Source of the DNA: SLRI01 sp964393275 | Lineage (GTDB): Bacteria > Pseudomonadota > Alphaproteobacteria > Geminicoccales > Geminicoccaceae | Length of the DNA stretch: 64,000 nt | Reading direction: 5' to 3' | Assembly (NCBI GenBank): GCA_964393275.1 | Contig: CAYMTA010000013.1 | Span: 1-64,000, forward strand | In this document: positions 45,215 through 55,079 of the stretch, in pieces | Layout: each line of letters opens with the position of its first letter | Numbering within the stretch: position 1 is the first letter of the stretch | Notes under the pieces: generated by a model | What the model saw: only the letters and a program-made list of their open reading frames with translations | What the model was told of the DNA's origin: nothing | Databases searched by the model: none | Made by a program: the position numbers and the translations under genes

Positions 45215-46495
45215 TCAATGTTCCTCCGGCGCCGCCTCGAGCCAGCGCGGAATCGTCTCGTCGGCAAGCTGCCGGCTCGGCTCCCGGGCGGGCTTCACCA
45301 CGGCCCAGCGCTCGCCATCGACCAGCACCTCGGCGGCGCTTACCCGCGAATTATAGTCCGAAGACATTACCGAACCATAAGCGCCGGCGGAAAGAAAGGC
45401 GACCCGGTCGCCGGCATCGAGCAGCGGCAGGTAGCGGTCGCGGCCGAAGATGTCGCTGCTCTCGCAGATCGGGCCGACCACGTCCATGGGCTCGATGTGT
45501 GCTTCCAGGGCGGGCTCGGCCAGCGGCAGCACCTCGTGCCAGGCATCGTAGAGGGCAGGGCGGATCAGCACGTTCATGCCCGCGTCGAGGATCAAAAAGC
45601 GCCGCCCGCCGCTCTCCTTGCGGTAGATCACGGAGGCCACGAGCGCTCCGGCCTCGGCGACCAGCGCCCGGCCCGGCTCGAACACCAGCTCGACGTCGAG
45701 CCCGACCGTCAGCCCCTGGACCAGGGCCGCGAAGGCGGAGGGCGGCACCGGCTCCTCGTCCCTGTAGCGCACGCCGAAGCCGCCGCCGAGATCGAGCCGG
45801 CGGAGCGGGATGCCGGCGGCGCGGATCGTCCGCAACAGCTCGATGCCGCGCCGATAGGCGACGGCGAAAGGCTCGAGCCGCGTGATCTGCGAGCCGATAT
45901 GCAGATGCAGCCCCTCCGGCCGGATGCCCGTCAGGCTGGCGGCCAGCGCGTAGAGATCGCCCGCCTCCTCGAACGGCACGCCGAACTTGTCGCCCTTGCG
46001 GCCGGTCGAGATCTTGCTCAGCGTGCCGGCGTCGACGTCGGGATTGATGCGGAACGCCACCGGCGCCTGCATCTCGAGCTCCCGCGCCACGGCGTCGATG
46101 CGCAGGAGCTCCGGCACCGATTCGACGTTGAGCTGGAGCACGCCGGTCCTGAGCGCGAAGCGGATCTCGTCATCCGTCTTGGCGATGCCGGCGAAGACGA
46201 TCCGCGCCGGGTCGACCCCGGCCCTGAGCGCCCGCTCGATCTCGCCGCCCGAGACCGTGTCGGCGCCGGCCCCGGCCCGGGCCAGGGTGCGGATCACGGC
46301 GAGGTTGTGATTGGCCTTGATGGCGTAGCAGAAGAGCGCCGGCCGGGCGGCGAAGGCCTCCTGGAACTCCACGAGGCGGGCGCGCATGGCGCCGGCCGAG
46401 TAGACGTAGAAGGGCGTGCCGACCACTTGGGCGATCGCCTCGAGTGGCACCTTCTCGCAGGCGAGACCGCCATCGCAATAGGTGAAGGCCTTCAC
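45215..46495 (-). CDS. lysA: Diaminopimelate decarboxylase
   Basis: 426 residues from a GTG at 46495 that overlaps the stop of the small lipoprotein gene (GTGA); the longer open frame upstream is that gene in another phase. PLP lysine K60 in FCYAIKANHNLAV; GGEIERALRAGVDPARIVFA, LHIGSQITRLEPFAVA, LDLGGGFGVRYRDEEP, VFEPGRALVAEAGALV and GPICESSDIFGRDRYLP are LysA motifs, the last holding the active-site cysteine. Converts meso-DAP to lysine. The meso-DAP also feeds MurE. Confidence 0.97.
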   Translation of the reverse strand: MKAFTYCDGGLACEKVPLEAIAQVVGTPFYVYSAGAMRARLVEFQEAFAARPALFCYAIKANHNLAVIRTLARAGAGADTVSGGEIERALRAGVDPARIVFAGIAKTDDEIRFALRTGVLQLNVESVPELLRIDAVARELEMQAPVAFRINPDVDAGTLSKISTGRKGDKFGVPFEEAGDLYALAASLTGIRPEGLHLHIGSQITRLEPFAVAYRRGIELLRTIRAAGIPLRRLDLGGGFGVRYRDEEPVPPSAFAALVQGLTVGLDVELVFEPGRALVAEAGALVASVIYRKESGGRRFLILDAGMNVLIRPALYDAWHEVLPLAEPALEAHIEPMDVVGPICESSDIFGRDRYLPLLDAGDRVAFLSAGAYGSVMSSDYNSRVSAAEVLVDGERWAVVKPAREPSRQLADETIPRWLEAAPEEH

Positions 46496-46653
46496 CCGGA
46501 CATGCCCTTCCCGGTCTCGGTCTCGGGCGCAGGCTCGGCCGGCGGCGGCTGCTCCTCCTCCTTGGGCGCGTCGGGCAGGCGGGGCGGGCCACGCCGGCCG
46601 CAAGCGGCAAGCGAGGCGAGTGCCACGAGCCCGAGCAGGGTCCGCCGCCTCAT
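46492..46653 (-). CDS. Small LptM-like lipoprotein
   Basis: 53 residues from ATG 46653. The signal MRRRTLLGLVALASLAAC ends in a lipobox (SLAAC), followed by GRRGPPRLPDAPKEEE and a proline/glutamate tail. Size, lipobox-then-GRRGP pattern and location between argH and lysA match the LptM/YifL family of small lipoproteins, which in E. coli helps mature the LptDE lipopolysaccharide translocon. Its start overlaps the argH stop (ATGA) and its stop overlaps the lysA start (GTGA). Functional equivalence to LptM is inference. Confidence 0.8.
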   Translation of the reverse strand: MRRRTLLGLVALASLAACGRRGPPRLPDAPKEEEQPPPAEPAPETETGKGMSG

Positions 46654-48053
46654 CGGCCGAGCTCCAGAAGCCGTGCCTGCATCGCCCTGGCCGCCTCCTC
46701 GACCCTCCCCGGCGCCGTGCCGCCCTGGCTCGTCCGGCTCGCCACCGACTGGTCGACGTCGAGGAGCGCTGCCGGCTTCAGCCGCGGATCGATGGCGCGC
46801 AGCGTCTCCGCATCGAGCTCGTGCAGCCCGCAGCCCCGCTCCTCGGCCGCCTTCACCGCCCGGGCGGCGCTGCCATGCGCGTCACGAAAGGCCGCCCCCT
46901 CGACCCTGACCAGCCAGTCGGCGAGGTCGGTCGCCGTGGTGTAGCCGACTCCGGCCGCGGCCCGCATCCGGGCCGGATCGACCGTCAGCGAGGCGAGCAT
47001 GGCGGCAGTGGCGGCGAGGCAGAGCTCGAGCGTGTCGACCGCGTCGAACACCCCCTCCTTGTCCTCCTGCATGTCCTTGGAATAGGCCAGCGGCAGGCCC
47101 TTCAGGGTCACCAACAGCGCCTGCAGGTGGCCGATCAGCCGCCCGCTCTTGCCGCGCACCAGCTCGGCCGCGTCCGGGTTGCGCTTCTGCGGCATGATCG
47201 AGCTGCCGGAGGTGAAGGCCTCGGCCATCTGGACGAAGCCGAACTGCGGCGTCGACCAGAGCACCAGCTCCTCGGCGAGCCGCGAGAGGTGGATCGCGGC
47301 GATGGCGGCCGAAGCCAGGTAATCCAGGGCGAAGTCGCGATCCGAGACGGCGTCGATCGAATTGGCCGCCGGCCGGTCGAAACCGAGGGCGGTGGCCACG
47401 GCCTCGCGGTCGATCGGAAAGCTCGTGCCGGCGAGCGCCGCGGCACCCAAGGGGCACTCGTTCAGCCGCGCCCGTGCGTCCGAGAAGCGCGAGACGTCGC
47501 GCATGAACATCTCGCCATAGGCCAGAAGGTGATGCCCGAAGGTCACCGGCTGCGCCGCCTGCAGATGGGTGAAGCCCGGCATCACCGTCGCCGCCTCCGC
47601 CGCCGCCCGGTCGGCCAGCACGGCCACCAGCCCCGCCAGCAGGTCCACGGCACGGTCCATGGCGTCGCGGACGAAGAGCTTGAAATCGGTCGCCACCTGG
47701 TCGTTGCGCGAGCGGGCGGTGTGCAGGCGCCTTCCGGGCTCGCCGATCCGCTCGGTCAGGCGCGCCTCGATGTTGAGGTGGATGTCCTCGAGCTTGGGAT
47801 CGAAGACGAATCGACCGGCCTCGAGCTCCGCCGCGAGCGCCTCGAGCCCGCCCAGAATGGCGTCCCGATCGGCGGCGGCGATGATGCCCTGGTCGGCCAG
47901 CATCCGGGCATGCGCGATCGAGCCCCGCACGTCCTGCGGCCAGAGCCGCTTGTCGAAGCCGATCGAGGCGTTAATCTCCTCCATCAGCGGCGCTGGGCCG
48001 GACGCGAAATGTCCGCCCCAGAGGTCGCGCGCCGCTTTCGTCTCCTTCGTCAT
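46650..48053 (-). CDS. argH: Argininosuccinate lyase
   Basis: 467 residues, ATG 48053. Fumarase/aspartase superfamily signature GSSIMPQKRNPDAAELVRGK with the catalytic serine loop; HTARSRNDQVATDFKLFVRD, GFTHLQAAQPVTFGHHLLAY and EDIHLNIEARLTERIG are ArgH-specific. It splits argininosuccinate into arginine and fumarate. First gene of the argH-lptM-lysA-DUF4175-amidase unit and divergent from the thioredoxin gene, with only 30 bases between the two starts. Confidence 0.98.
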   Translation of the reverse strand: MTKETKAARDLWGGHFASGPAPLMEEINASIGFDKRLWPQDVRGSIAHARMLADQGIIAAADRDAILGGLEALAAELEAGRFVFDPKLEDIHLNIEARLTERIGEPGRRLHTARSRNDQVATDFKLFVRDAMDRAVDLLAGLVAVLADRAAAEAATVMPGFTHLQAAQPVTFGHHLLAYGEMFMRDVSRFSDARARLNECPLGAAALAGTSFPIDREAVATALGFDRPAANSIDAVSDRDFALDYLASAAIAAIHLSRLAEELVLWSTPQFGFVQMAEAFTSGSSIMPQKRNPDAAELVRGKSGRLIGHLQALLVTLKGLPLAYSKDMQEDKEGVFDAVDTLELCLAATAAMLASLTVDPARMRAAAGVGYTTATDLADWLVRVEGAAFRDAHGSAARAVKAAEERGCGLHELDAETLRAIDPRLKPAALLDVDQSVASRTSQGGTAPGRVEEAARAMQARLLELGR

Positions 48054-48083
48054 CACCCGTCCAGACCCCGTTCCATCCAAGAA

Positions 48084-48623
<540 letters not shown>

Positions 48624-48741
48624 GCATGGTAGCTCGGGCCGGCGACATGATGCCCGGTTGCCGGTTGCGCTGCATGGACTAGCTTTGGGCGAATCCGGCC
48701 GCCACCAGGTGCGGCACCGCAGCCTTTCAGGGAGATATCGC

Positions 48742-49743
48742 ATGATGAGAACCTGCCTCACCAGTCTCGGCACAATGGCGCTGGCCGGCGTCCTCGCCTT
48801 CACCGCCGCGCCGGCCCATGCCCAGGACAAGACCGGCTGGCCCGAATCCATCAAGGTCGGCACGGCGTCCCAGGGCGGCACCTTCTTCATCTACGGCGCC
48901 GGCTGGGCCGGGATGATCCAGGAGAAGCTGGGTGTCGCGGCGAGCTCCGAGGTGACCGGCGGCCCCGTGCAGAACTTCGCGCTGACCCAGGCCAACGACA
49001 TCCAGATGGCGATGACCACCATGGGCCCGGCGCGCGAGGCGTGGGACGGCAACAGCCCGATCGCCCCGGGCGTGCAGATGCGCGACGTGCGCGCCACCTT
49101 CCCGATGTACCAGACCCCCTTCCAGATCATCGCCCTCAAGTCCAGCGGCATCTCGACGGTCGCCGATCTCGACGGCAAGACGGTCGGCGACGGGCCCAGG
49201 GGCGGCACCTGCGGCACCTATTTCCCGCAGTTCTTCGACGCGCTCGGGGTCGAGACCAACGACCAGTTCGGCGGCGCCTCCGATCTCGCGGGCCAGGTCA
49301 AGGACGGGCTGATCGACGCCTTCGCCTTCTGCGCCGGCCTGCCGATCGCCGCCTTCAGCGAGCTCGAGGCGCAGAACCCGGTCAACATCTTCGCCTTCAC
49401 CGAGGAGGAGCAGGCGAAGCTGATCGAGAAGTTCCCGGTCAGCGCCTTCGAGATCCCGGCCGAGACCTACACCAGCCAGACCGAGCCGCAGCACTCGGTC
49501 GCCATGTGGAACTTCGGTATCGCCAACAAGAGCCTGCCGCAGAGCTTCGTCTACGAGGTCATGAAGGTCGTGCTCGACAACCACGACCGGATGATGCAGA
49601 TCCATCAGGCTGCCGCCGAGACCCTGCCCGAGAACTGGGTGCACAACACCTTCCTGCCGTTCCACGCGGGGGCCGTGCAGTACTACAAGGAGAAGGGCTT
49701 CGACATCCCGGAGAACCTGATCCCGGAAGAATACGAGGGCTGA
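48742..49743 (+). CDS. TAXI-family TRAP transporter solute-binding protein
   Basis: 333 residues, ATG 48742 after GGGAGATATCGC. Signal peptide MMRTCLTSLGTMALAGVLAF ending near AHAQD. The TAXI start SIKVGTASQGGTFFIYGAGW and EVTGGPVQNFALTQANDIQM, plus DLDGKTVGDGPRGGTCGTYF, are family marks. It captures a carboxylate-type ligand in the periplasm for the permease encoded 65 bases downstream. Ligand unknown; no metabolic genes nearby suggest one. Confidence 0.95.
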   Translation: MMRTCLTSLGTMALAGVLAFTAAPAHAQDKTGWPESIKVGTASQGGTFFIYGAGWAGMIQEKLGVAASSEVTGGPVQNFALTQANDIQMAMTTMGPAREAWDGNSPIAPGVQMRDVRATFPMYQTPFQIIALKSSGISTVADLDGKTVGDGPRGGTCGTYFPQFFDALGVETNDQFGGASDLAGQVKDGLIDAFAFCAGLPIAAFSELEAQNPVNIFAFTEEEQAKLIEKFPVSAFEIPAETYTSQTEPQHSVAMWNFGIANKSLPQSFVYEVMKVVLDNHDRMMQIHQAAAETLPENWVHNTFLPFHAGAVQYYKEKGFDIPENLIPEEYEG

Positions 49744-49808
49744 GCGATCGGGGGCGGGGCCATGGCCCCGCCCTTCCGCCATAAGAAGGCCAGTCTGGGA
49801 GGCGGCCA

Positions 49809-51986
49809 ATGACGAATGGGGCGGACGGCGAGCTGATCATCGCCCGGGACGTCGACGACGAGCCACCATCCGGCAACCAGCGGAGCCTCACCGGCTTCAG
49901 CCATCATTTCGTCTTCTGGTTCTGCGTCGCCTACACCGCCTGGCACCTTCTGGTGCTCAACGTCTTCCCGCTCGAGACCTGGGCTTTCCGCACGCTGCAC
50001 GTGGCAGGCGGCCTCGGCATCGGCTTCCTGGTCGCGACCCACGCGGTGCCCCGGCTCGACCGCGTGGGCGGCGGCCTGCCGGCGCAGCTTCTTCGCCCGC
50101 TGCGTCTCGTCGCCGCCGTGCTCGTCGGCTTCGCCCTCGTGGCCATGCTCGCACCCTTCGCCTTGCGGGCGCTCGCCGGCCTGCCGAACCCGCCGCTTTG
50201 GCTCTACGACCTCGCCGCCCCGGCGCTGCTCGTCGGCACCGCCCTCGCCATGCTCCTCGCCTGGTTGACCCCGGCCGACACCAGCCGCATCGACCCGGCC
50301 GACTGGACCATGGCCGCCGCCGCCGTGGCGGTCGCGGCCTACCTTCTCTTCAACCTCCAGGCCCTGCAGTTCCGCGCCGGGGTGATGCCGACCCGCCCCG
50401 ACTTCCTGGTGACGCTCGTCGGCGTGGCGCTGATCCTCGAATGCACAAGGCGGCTCGCCGGCCTGGCGCTCGTCGTCATCTCCGTCGTCTTCATCCTCTA
50501 CGCCTTCGTCGGCCCCTGGCTGCCGGGCTTTCTCGCCCACAGCGGCTACTCCCCGGATCGCTTCTTCACCTACCTCTACACCGACAACGGCATCCTCGGG
50601 CCGACCGTCGCCGTCTCCTCGACCTACATCATCCTCTTCATCTGCTTCGCCGCCTTCCTCCAGGCGTCGAAGGTCGGCGACTACTTCGTCAACTTCGCCT
50701 TCGCCGCCGCCGGCCACGCGCGCGGCGGCCCGGCCAAGGTCGCCGTCTTCGCTTCCGGCCTCATGGGCATGATCAACGGCACCTCGGCCGGCAACGTGGT
50801 GGCCACGGGCTCGCTCACCATCCCGCTCATGAAGCGCGTCGGCTACCGGGCGCGGAGCGCCGCCGGCATCGAGGCCGCGGCCTCCACGGGCGGCCAGATC
50901 ATGCCGCCGATCATGGGTGCCGGCGCCTTCATCATGGCCGAGATCACCGGCATCCGTTACACCGAGATCGCCGTCGCGGCCATCATCCCGGCGACCCTCT
51001 ACTTCATCTCGGTCTACTTCATGGTGGACCTCGAGGCCCAGCGCACCGGCATGAAGGGCCTGCCCCGGGACCAGCTCCCGCGCTTTGGCACCCTCGCCCG
51101 GCAGGCCTATCTGTTCGTGCCGATCGTCATCCTCATCGTGGCCCTCTTCCTGGGCTACTCGGTGATCCGCGCCGGCACGCTCTCGCTCGTCGCCGCCATC
51201 GTCGTGAGCTGGCTCACCCCCCACAGGCTCGGCCCCATGGGCATCATAAGAGCGCTCAACCTGACCGCCCACATGGCGGTCCAGCTCATCGCCGTCTGCG
51301 CCTGCGCCGGCATCATCGTCGGCGTCATCGGCCTCACCGGCGTCGGCCTGCGCTTCTCCTCGATGCTGCTCACCGTGGCCGCGACCAGCCAGTTCCTGGC
51401 CCTGCTCTTCGCCATGGGCATCTCGCTCCTGCTCGGCATGGGCATGCCGACGACGGCCGCCTACGCCGTCGCCGCCTCGGTCGTCGCCCCCGGCCTGATC
51501 CGCCTCGGCATCGAGCCGCTGATCGCGCATTTCTTCGTCTTCTACTTCGCCGTCATCTCGGCGATCACCCCGCCCGTGGCGCTCGCCGCCTATGCCGGGG
51601 CGGCGATCGCCGGCTCGAAGGCGCTCGAGACCTCGCTCACCGCCTTCAAGCTCGGCCTCGCCGCGTTCATCGTGCCCTTCATGTTCTTCTACAGCCCGAG
51701 CCTGATGATGATGGGCTCGTGGCCGGTCATCATCCAGAGCGCTGCGACCGCCTGCGTCGGCGTCTTCCTGCTCTCCGCCGCCGTGCAGGGCTGGTTCTTC
51801 GGCCGCGCCGGCATCCTGCTCCGCCTCGTGATCGGCGCCGCGGCGCTCCTGATGATCACCGGCGGCCTCATCACCGACCTGATCGGCATCGCCCTCGGTG
51901 GCGCCGTCTTCCTCTGGCAGCGCAAGATGGCGATCAAGGAGCCGGACATGGCGGTCGCGGCATCGGCGCGGGAGCCCGCCGCCTGA
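49809..51986 (+). CDS. TRAP transporter fused permease (DctQM-like), TAXI type
   Basis: 725 residues with about 17-18 membrane segments. The N-terminal third corresponds to the small DctQ-like part and the rest to DctM (SGLMGMINGTSAGNVVATGS, IEAAASTGGQIMPPIMGAGA, MGISLLLGMGMPTTAAYAVA, ITPPVALAAYAGAAIAGSKA). TAXI systems have these parts fused, as here. Sodium-driven secondary uptake is the family mechanism. Transcribed with the binding protein. Confidence 0.96.
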   Translation: MTNGADGELIIARDVDDEPPSGNQRSLTGFSHHFVFWFCVAYTAWHLLVLNVFPLETWAFRTLHVAGGLGIGFLVATHAVPRLDRVGGGLPAQLLRPLRLVAAVLVGFALVAMLAPFALRALAGLPNPPLWLYDLAAPALLVGTALAMLLAWLTPADTSRIDPADWTMAAAAVAVAAYLLFNLQALQFRAGVMPTRPDFLVTLVGVALILECTRRLAGLALVVISVVFILYAFVGPWLPGFLAHSGYSPDRFFTYLYTDNGILGPTVAVSSTYIILFICFAAFLQASKVGDYFVNFAFAAAGHARGGPAKVAVFASGLMGMINGTSAGNVVATGSLTIPLMKRVGYRARSAAGIEAAASTGGQIMPPIMGAGAFIMAEITGIRYTEIAVAAIIPATLYFISVYFMVDLEAQRTGMKGLPRDQLPRFGTLARQAYLFVPIVILIVALFLGYSVIRAGTLSLVAAIVVSWLTPHRLGPMGIIRALNLTAHMAVQLIAVCACAGIIVGVIGLTGVGLRFSSMLLTVAATSQFLALLFAMGISLLLGMGMPTTAAYAVAASVVAPGLIRLGIEPLIAHFFVFYFAVISAITPPVALAAYAGAAIAGSKALETSLTAFKLGLAAFIVPFMFFYSPSLMMMGSWPVIIQSAATACVGVFLLSAAVQGWFFGRAGILLRLVIGAAALLMITGGLITDLIGIALGGAVFLWQRKMAIKEPDMAVAASAREPAA

Positions 51987-52609
51987 TCAGGGGCACAGCC
52001 CTCCTCGCCGCTGCCGGCCTCCTGCTCGCCGCCTGCGCGAGCGCGCCGCCACTCCGGCCGGCGGCGACGGTCTGGCCGAGCGAGCCGGCCACCTGCCGGG
52101 CCCAGCTCGCCGCCCTGAACGTCCGCTTCACGCCCTGGGCCGGCGCCCCTTCCGGCGGTGCCTGCACCGTGCCGGCACCGGTCGAGGTCGCCCGGACGAG
52201 CGCCGCCATCGAGCCGACCCTGCGCACCAGCTGCCCGATGCTGCTGGCCTGGGCGCGGTTCGAGCCGGAGCTGCAGCGCCTGGCCTTGAAGGACCTCGGC
52301 AGCCGCATCGCCGAGATCCGCCACTACGGCTCCTACAACTGCCGCCAGATGACCGGCAACCGGCGGCGCATCAGCCTGCACGGCACCGGCGAGGCGCTCG
52401 ACATCGCCGGCTTCACCACCGCCGACGGCCGCAGCATCAGCGTGGCCGACGACTGGCCGCGCCGCAGCGGCGCCGCCAGCCTGTTCCTGCACGACGTGGC
52501 CCAGGCCGCCTGCCGCCACTTCAACGTCGTTCTCACCCCCAGCCACGACCGGGCGCATCGCGACCACATCCACGTCGACATCGGCCCCTGGAAGCTCTGC
52601 AAGGCGTGA
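51983..52609 (+). CDS. Extensin-like C-terminal domain lipoprotein, apparent CTG start
   Basis: 208 residues if initiated at CTG 51983, which overlaps the permease stop as CTGA. This start gives MIRGTALLAAAGLLLAAC, a perfect lipoprotein signal with arginine in the n-region and lipobox LLAAC. No ATG, GTG or TTG is available upstream in this frame before unrelated residues. The domain HYGSYNCRQMTGNRRRISLH, GTGEALDIAGFTTADGRSIS and DHIHVDIGPWKLC is the extensin-like (PF06904-type) fold of alphaproteobacteria, with conserved histidines resembling zinc peptidases of the VanY/MepA class. A peptidoglycan-related role is inference. Confidence 0.85.
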   Translation: MIRGTALLAAAGLLLAACASAPPLRPAATVWPSEPATCRAQLAALNVRFTPWAGAPSGGACTVPAPVEVARTSAAIEPTLRTSCPMLLAWARFEPELQRLALKDLGSRIAEIRHYGSYNCRQMTGNRRRISLHGTGEALDIAGFTTADGRSISVADDWPRRSGAASLFLHDVAQAACRHFNVVLTPSHDRAHRDHIHVDIGPWKLCKA

Positions 52610-52729
52610 GCGAGCCGCTCACCCTGCATCAAGAACGCTCGATCCGGGCTCGCCGTTCGCCCCGCCTCGGGCAATCTCTGCTACGGACACGACATGCCGG
52701 CAGCCGGCCGGCGTGCAGCGAGGTGAAGC

Positions 52730-53938
52730 ATGCGACTACCCAAGGAGCCGGTTCGCTCGGGCGTCTCCGAGCGCAGCGCTATTCAGCCTTTCCTGGTCAT
52801 GCAGGTGCTGGCCGCCGCCAACCGTCGCGCAGCGGCTGGCGGCGACGTGCTGCATCTCGAGGTGGGCGAGCCCTCCGGCGGGGCGCCGAAGGCGGCCCTG
52901 GATGCCGCCCGCGCCGCCCTCGACGGCAACGCCCTCGGCTATACCGAATCACTCGGCCTGCGCCCGCTCCGCGCCGCCATCGCCCGCCACATCGAGCGAA
53001 CCTACGGCCTGACTGTGCCGATCGAGCGCATCGCCATCACCGCCGGGGCGTCCGGCGCCTTCATCCTGGCCTTCCTCGCCGCCTTCGATGCCGGAGCCCG
53101 GGTCGCCGTGGCCGAGCCCGGCTACCCCGCCTACCGCAACATCCTCAAAGCCCTCGACATCGAGGTCGTGCAGCTGATCACCTCCGAGGCCACCGGCTTC
53201 CAGCCGACCGTGGCCGACCTCGAGGCCATCTCGGGCCCCCTCGACGGGGTCATCGTCGCGAGCCCGGCCAACCCCACGGGCGCCCTGATCGACGCGGCCG
53301 AGCTCGCCGCCATCGCCAGCTGGTGCGATGCTCGTGACGTGCGGCTGATCTCGGACGAGATCTATCACGGCATCACCTATGAGCGGCCCGGCAGCACGGC
53401 CCTCGCCAGCTCCGGCCGTGCGATCATCGTCAACAGCTTCTCCAAGTACTGGGCGATGACCGGCTGGCGGGTCGGCTGGCTGGTGCTGCCCGATGAGCTG
53501 GTCGATCCGGTCGAGCGCCTGGCGCAGAACCTGTTCATCTCGCCCTCGGCCGTGGGCCAGCACGCGGCCCTTGGCGCCCTGGCAGCAAAACCCGAGCTCG
53601 ATGCCAGGGTCGAAGGCTACGGCGCCAACCGCGCGCTTCTGCTCGACGCCCTGCCGAAAATCGGCCTCGACCGCCTCGTCCCGCCCGACGGCGCCTTCTA
53701 CCTCTATGCCGACATCGGCCGCTTCGGCCTCGACTCGGTCACCTTCTCGGCCCGCCTGCTCGCCGAGACCGGTGTCGCCATCACCCCCGGCAATGATTTC
53801 GACGCCGTCCGCGGCGACCGCTACGTCCGCCTCTCCTTCGCCGGCGCGCGCACCACGATCGAGCAGGCCATCGACCGGCTCGGCCCCTGGCTCGCCCGGC
53901 TCGAGCGGCGCTGCCAGCCTGCCGGCCCGGCCGCCTGA
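52730..53938 (+). CDS. Class I/II PLP-dependent aminotransferase
   Basis: 402 residues, ATG 52730 after GAGGTGAAGC. Fold type I enzyme: GYTESLGLRPLRAAIARHIE, TAGASGAFILAFLAAF, SPANPTGALID, ISDEIYHGITYE, PLP lysine K239 in NSFSKYWAMTGWRVGWLVLP, and the substrate-carboxylate arginine in DRYVRLSFAGARTTIEQAID. Related to aspartate/tyrosine-type and branched-chain aminotransferases. The substrate cannot be assigned. Single gene ahead of the IS element. Confidence 0.93.
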   Translation: MRLPKEPVRSGVSERSAIQPFLVMQVLAAANRRAAAGGDVLHLEVGEPSGGAPKAALDAARAALDGNALGYTESLGLRPLRAAIARHIERTYGLTVPIERIAITAGASGAFILAFLAAFDAGARVAVAEPGYPAYRNILKALDIEVVQLITSEATGFQPTVADLEAISGPLDGVIVASPANPTGALIDAAELAAIASWCDARDVRLISDEIYHGITYERPGSTALASSGRAIIVNSFSKYWAMTGWRVGWLVLPDELVDPVERLAQNLFISPSAVGQHAALGALAAKPELDARVEGYGANRALLLDALPKIGLDRLVPPDGAFYLYADIGRFGLDSVTFSARLLAETGVAITPGNDFDAVRGDRYVRLSFAGARTTIEQAIDRLGPWLARLERRCQPAGPAA

Positions 53939-54084
53939 GCACTCCCTCGATTGATCACCGCCATCGCCGGCGACGCCATCTCGCGGCCTGGTCCAACTTC
54001 TCAGAGCCCGTTCGAAAAGTTGCTGAGCGGAAACAATCGGTTATGACACTCCTGATTCGGCCGAGAACGAGGAGGTCACGGGTC

Positions 54085-54964
54085 ATGTGGACTGCTTCCG
54101 CTCGCCGGCAGTATGAGCGGCTGGGACGACGCTACGCAACGGATTTGACGGACGAGGAGTTCGCGCTGATCGTGCCGCATCTGCCGCGAGCCAGGCGTGG
54201 TGGTCGACCGCGGACGACGAATATCCGCGAGGTGCTGAACGCGCTCTTGTATCTGCTGCGTAGCGGCTGCCAGTGGCGGCTTTTGCCCAAAGGCTTTCCG
54301 CCGCGCAGCACGGTCTACGGCTATTTTCGGCGTTTTTGGCAAGAGGGCATCTGGATGCGGATCTGGGCGGCCCTGTTGATGGACGCGCGAGAGCAGGCCG
54401 GCAAGGAAGCCTCGCCGACCGCCGGGATCATCGACAGCCAGAGCGTCAAGACGACGGAATTGGGCGGCATCAAGGGGTTCGACGCCGGCAAGAAGATCGC
54501 CGGGCGCAAGCGGCACCTGGTCGCCGACACGCTCGGCCTGCCGCTCGTGCTCGTCGTTCATGCCGCCGACATCCAGGACCGGGACGGCCTCGCTCTCGCC
54601 TGCAAACGCATCCGCCGACGCTTTCCGTGGCTCCGCCTGCTCTTCGCCGATGCCGGCTATCAAGGCGATGTGGCCGCTTGCGCCGCCGCGCGGGAAGGGC
54701 TCAGGCTGGAGATCGTCAAGCGTCCCCCCGACGCCAGAGGTTTCCAGCTCCTGCCCAAACCCCTCCGCGGTCTGCTGACCGCGTTCCCTGCGGGACTCGG
54801 ATGAAAGGCCTCCTGGCCTTTCATGGCTGATCGAGCGCACCTTCGCATGGCTCGGGCGCAATCGGAGATTGGCAAAGGACGTCGAGCGCCTGATCGAAAC
54901 CAGCACCGCCATGATCGCCGTCGCCACCGCACAGCTCCTCGCAAGGAAACTCGCAACTACTTGA
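54085..54964 (+). pseudogene. IS5-family transposase interrupted by a ~61-bp palindromic insert
   Basis: Start ATG 54085 with AGGAGGT upstream. The frame shows the IS5/IS427-type N-terminus (DLTDEEFALIVPHLPRARRG), YLLRSGCQWRLLPKGFPPRS, first catalytic Asp in GIIDSQSVKTTE and second in LLFADAGYQGDVAA. After QLLPK (54759) the frame departs and stops at 54804. The expected continuation WLIERTFAWLGRNRRLAKDV, containing the third catalytic residue Glu, resumes one frame over at 54824 and ends at a TGA at 54962-54964. The intervening 64 bases replace what should be about one codon. The truncated product lacks the last DDE residue and should be inactive. Confidence 0.88.
54760..54823. repeat. Palindrome-rich insert inside the IS5 transposase gene
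   Basis: The insert holds three consecutive perfect hairpins: CGCGGTC/GACCGCG (54766-54783), TCCC/GGGA (54785-54795) and ATGAAAGGCC/GGCCTTTCAT (54801-54824). The dense symmetry suggests a small structured mobile or repetitive element rather than random indels. Confidence 0.55.
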
Positions 54965-55079
54965 CCTCAAAAGACGACTTTTCGAAGGGGCTCTTAGAGC
55001 CTGCATCAAGATGTCGAAAGCCCATTCCTTGGCCGAATACCACCATCAATCGGCCACAAACAAAGAAGGACGATCGAGC

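Larger units (their letters stand above)
54003..54994 (+). mobile_element. IS5-family insertion sequence, about 992 bp, inactivated
   Basis: 20-bp terminal inverted repeats at 54003-54022 (AGAGCCCGTTCGAAAAGTTG) and 54975-54994 (reverse complement AGAGCCCCTTCGAAAAGTCG) match at 18 of 20. They bracket one broken transposase gene. A target duplication is not clear; TCA and TTA flank the GAGCCC ends. The element separates the metabolic genes from the lower-GC accessory stretch. Confidence 0.85.
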
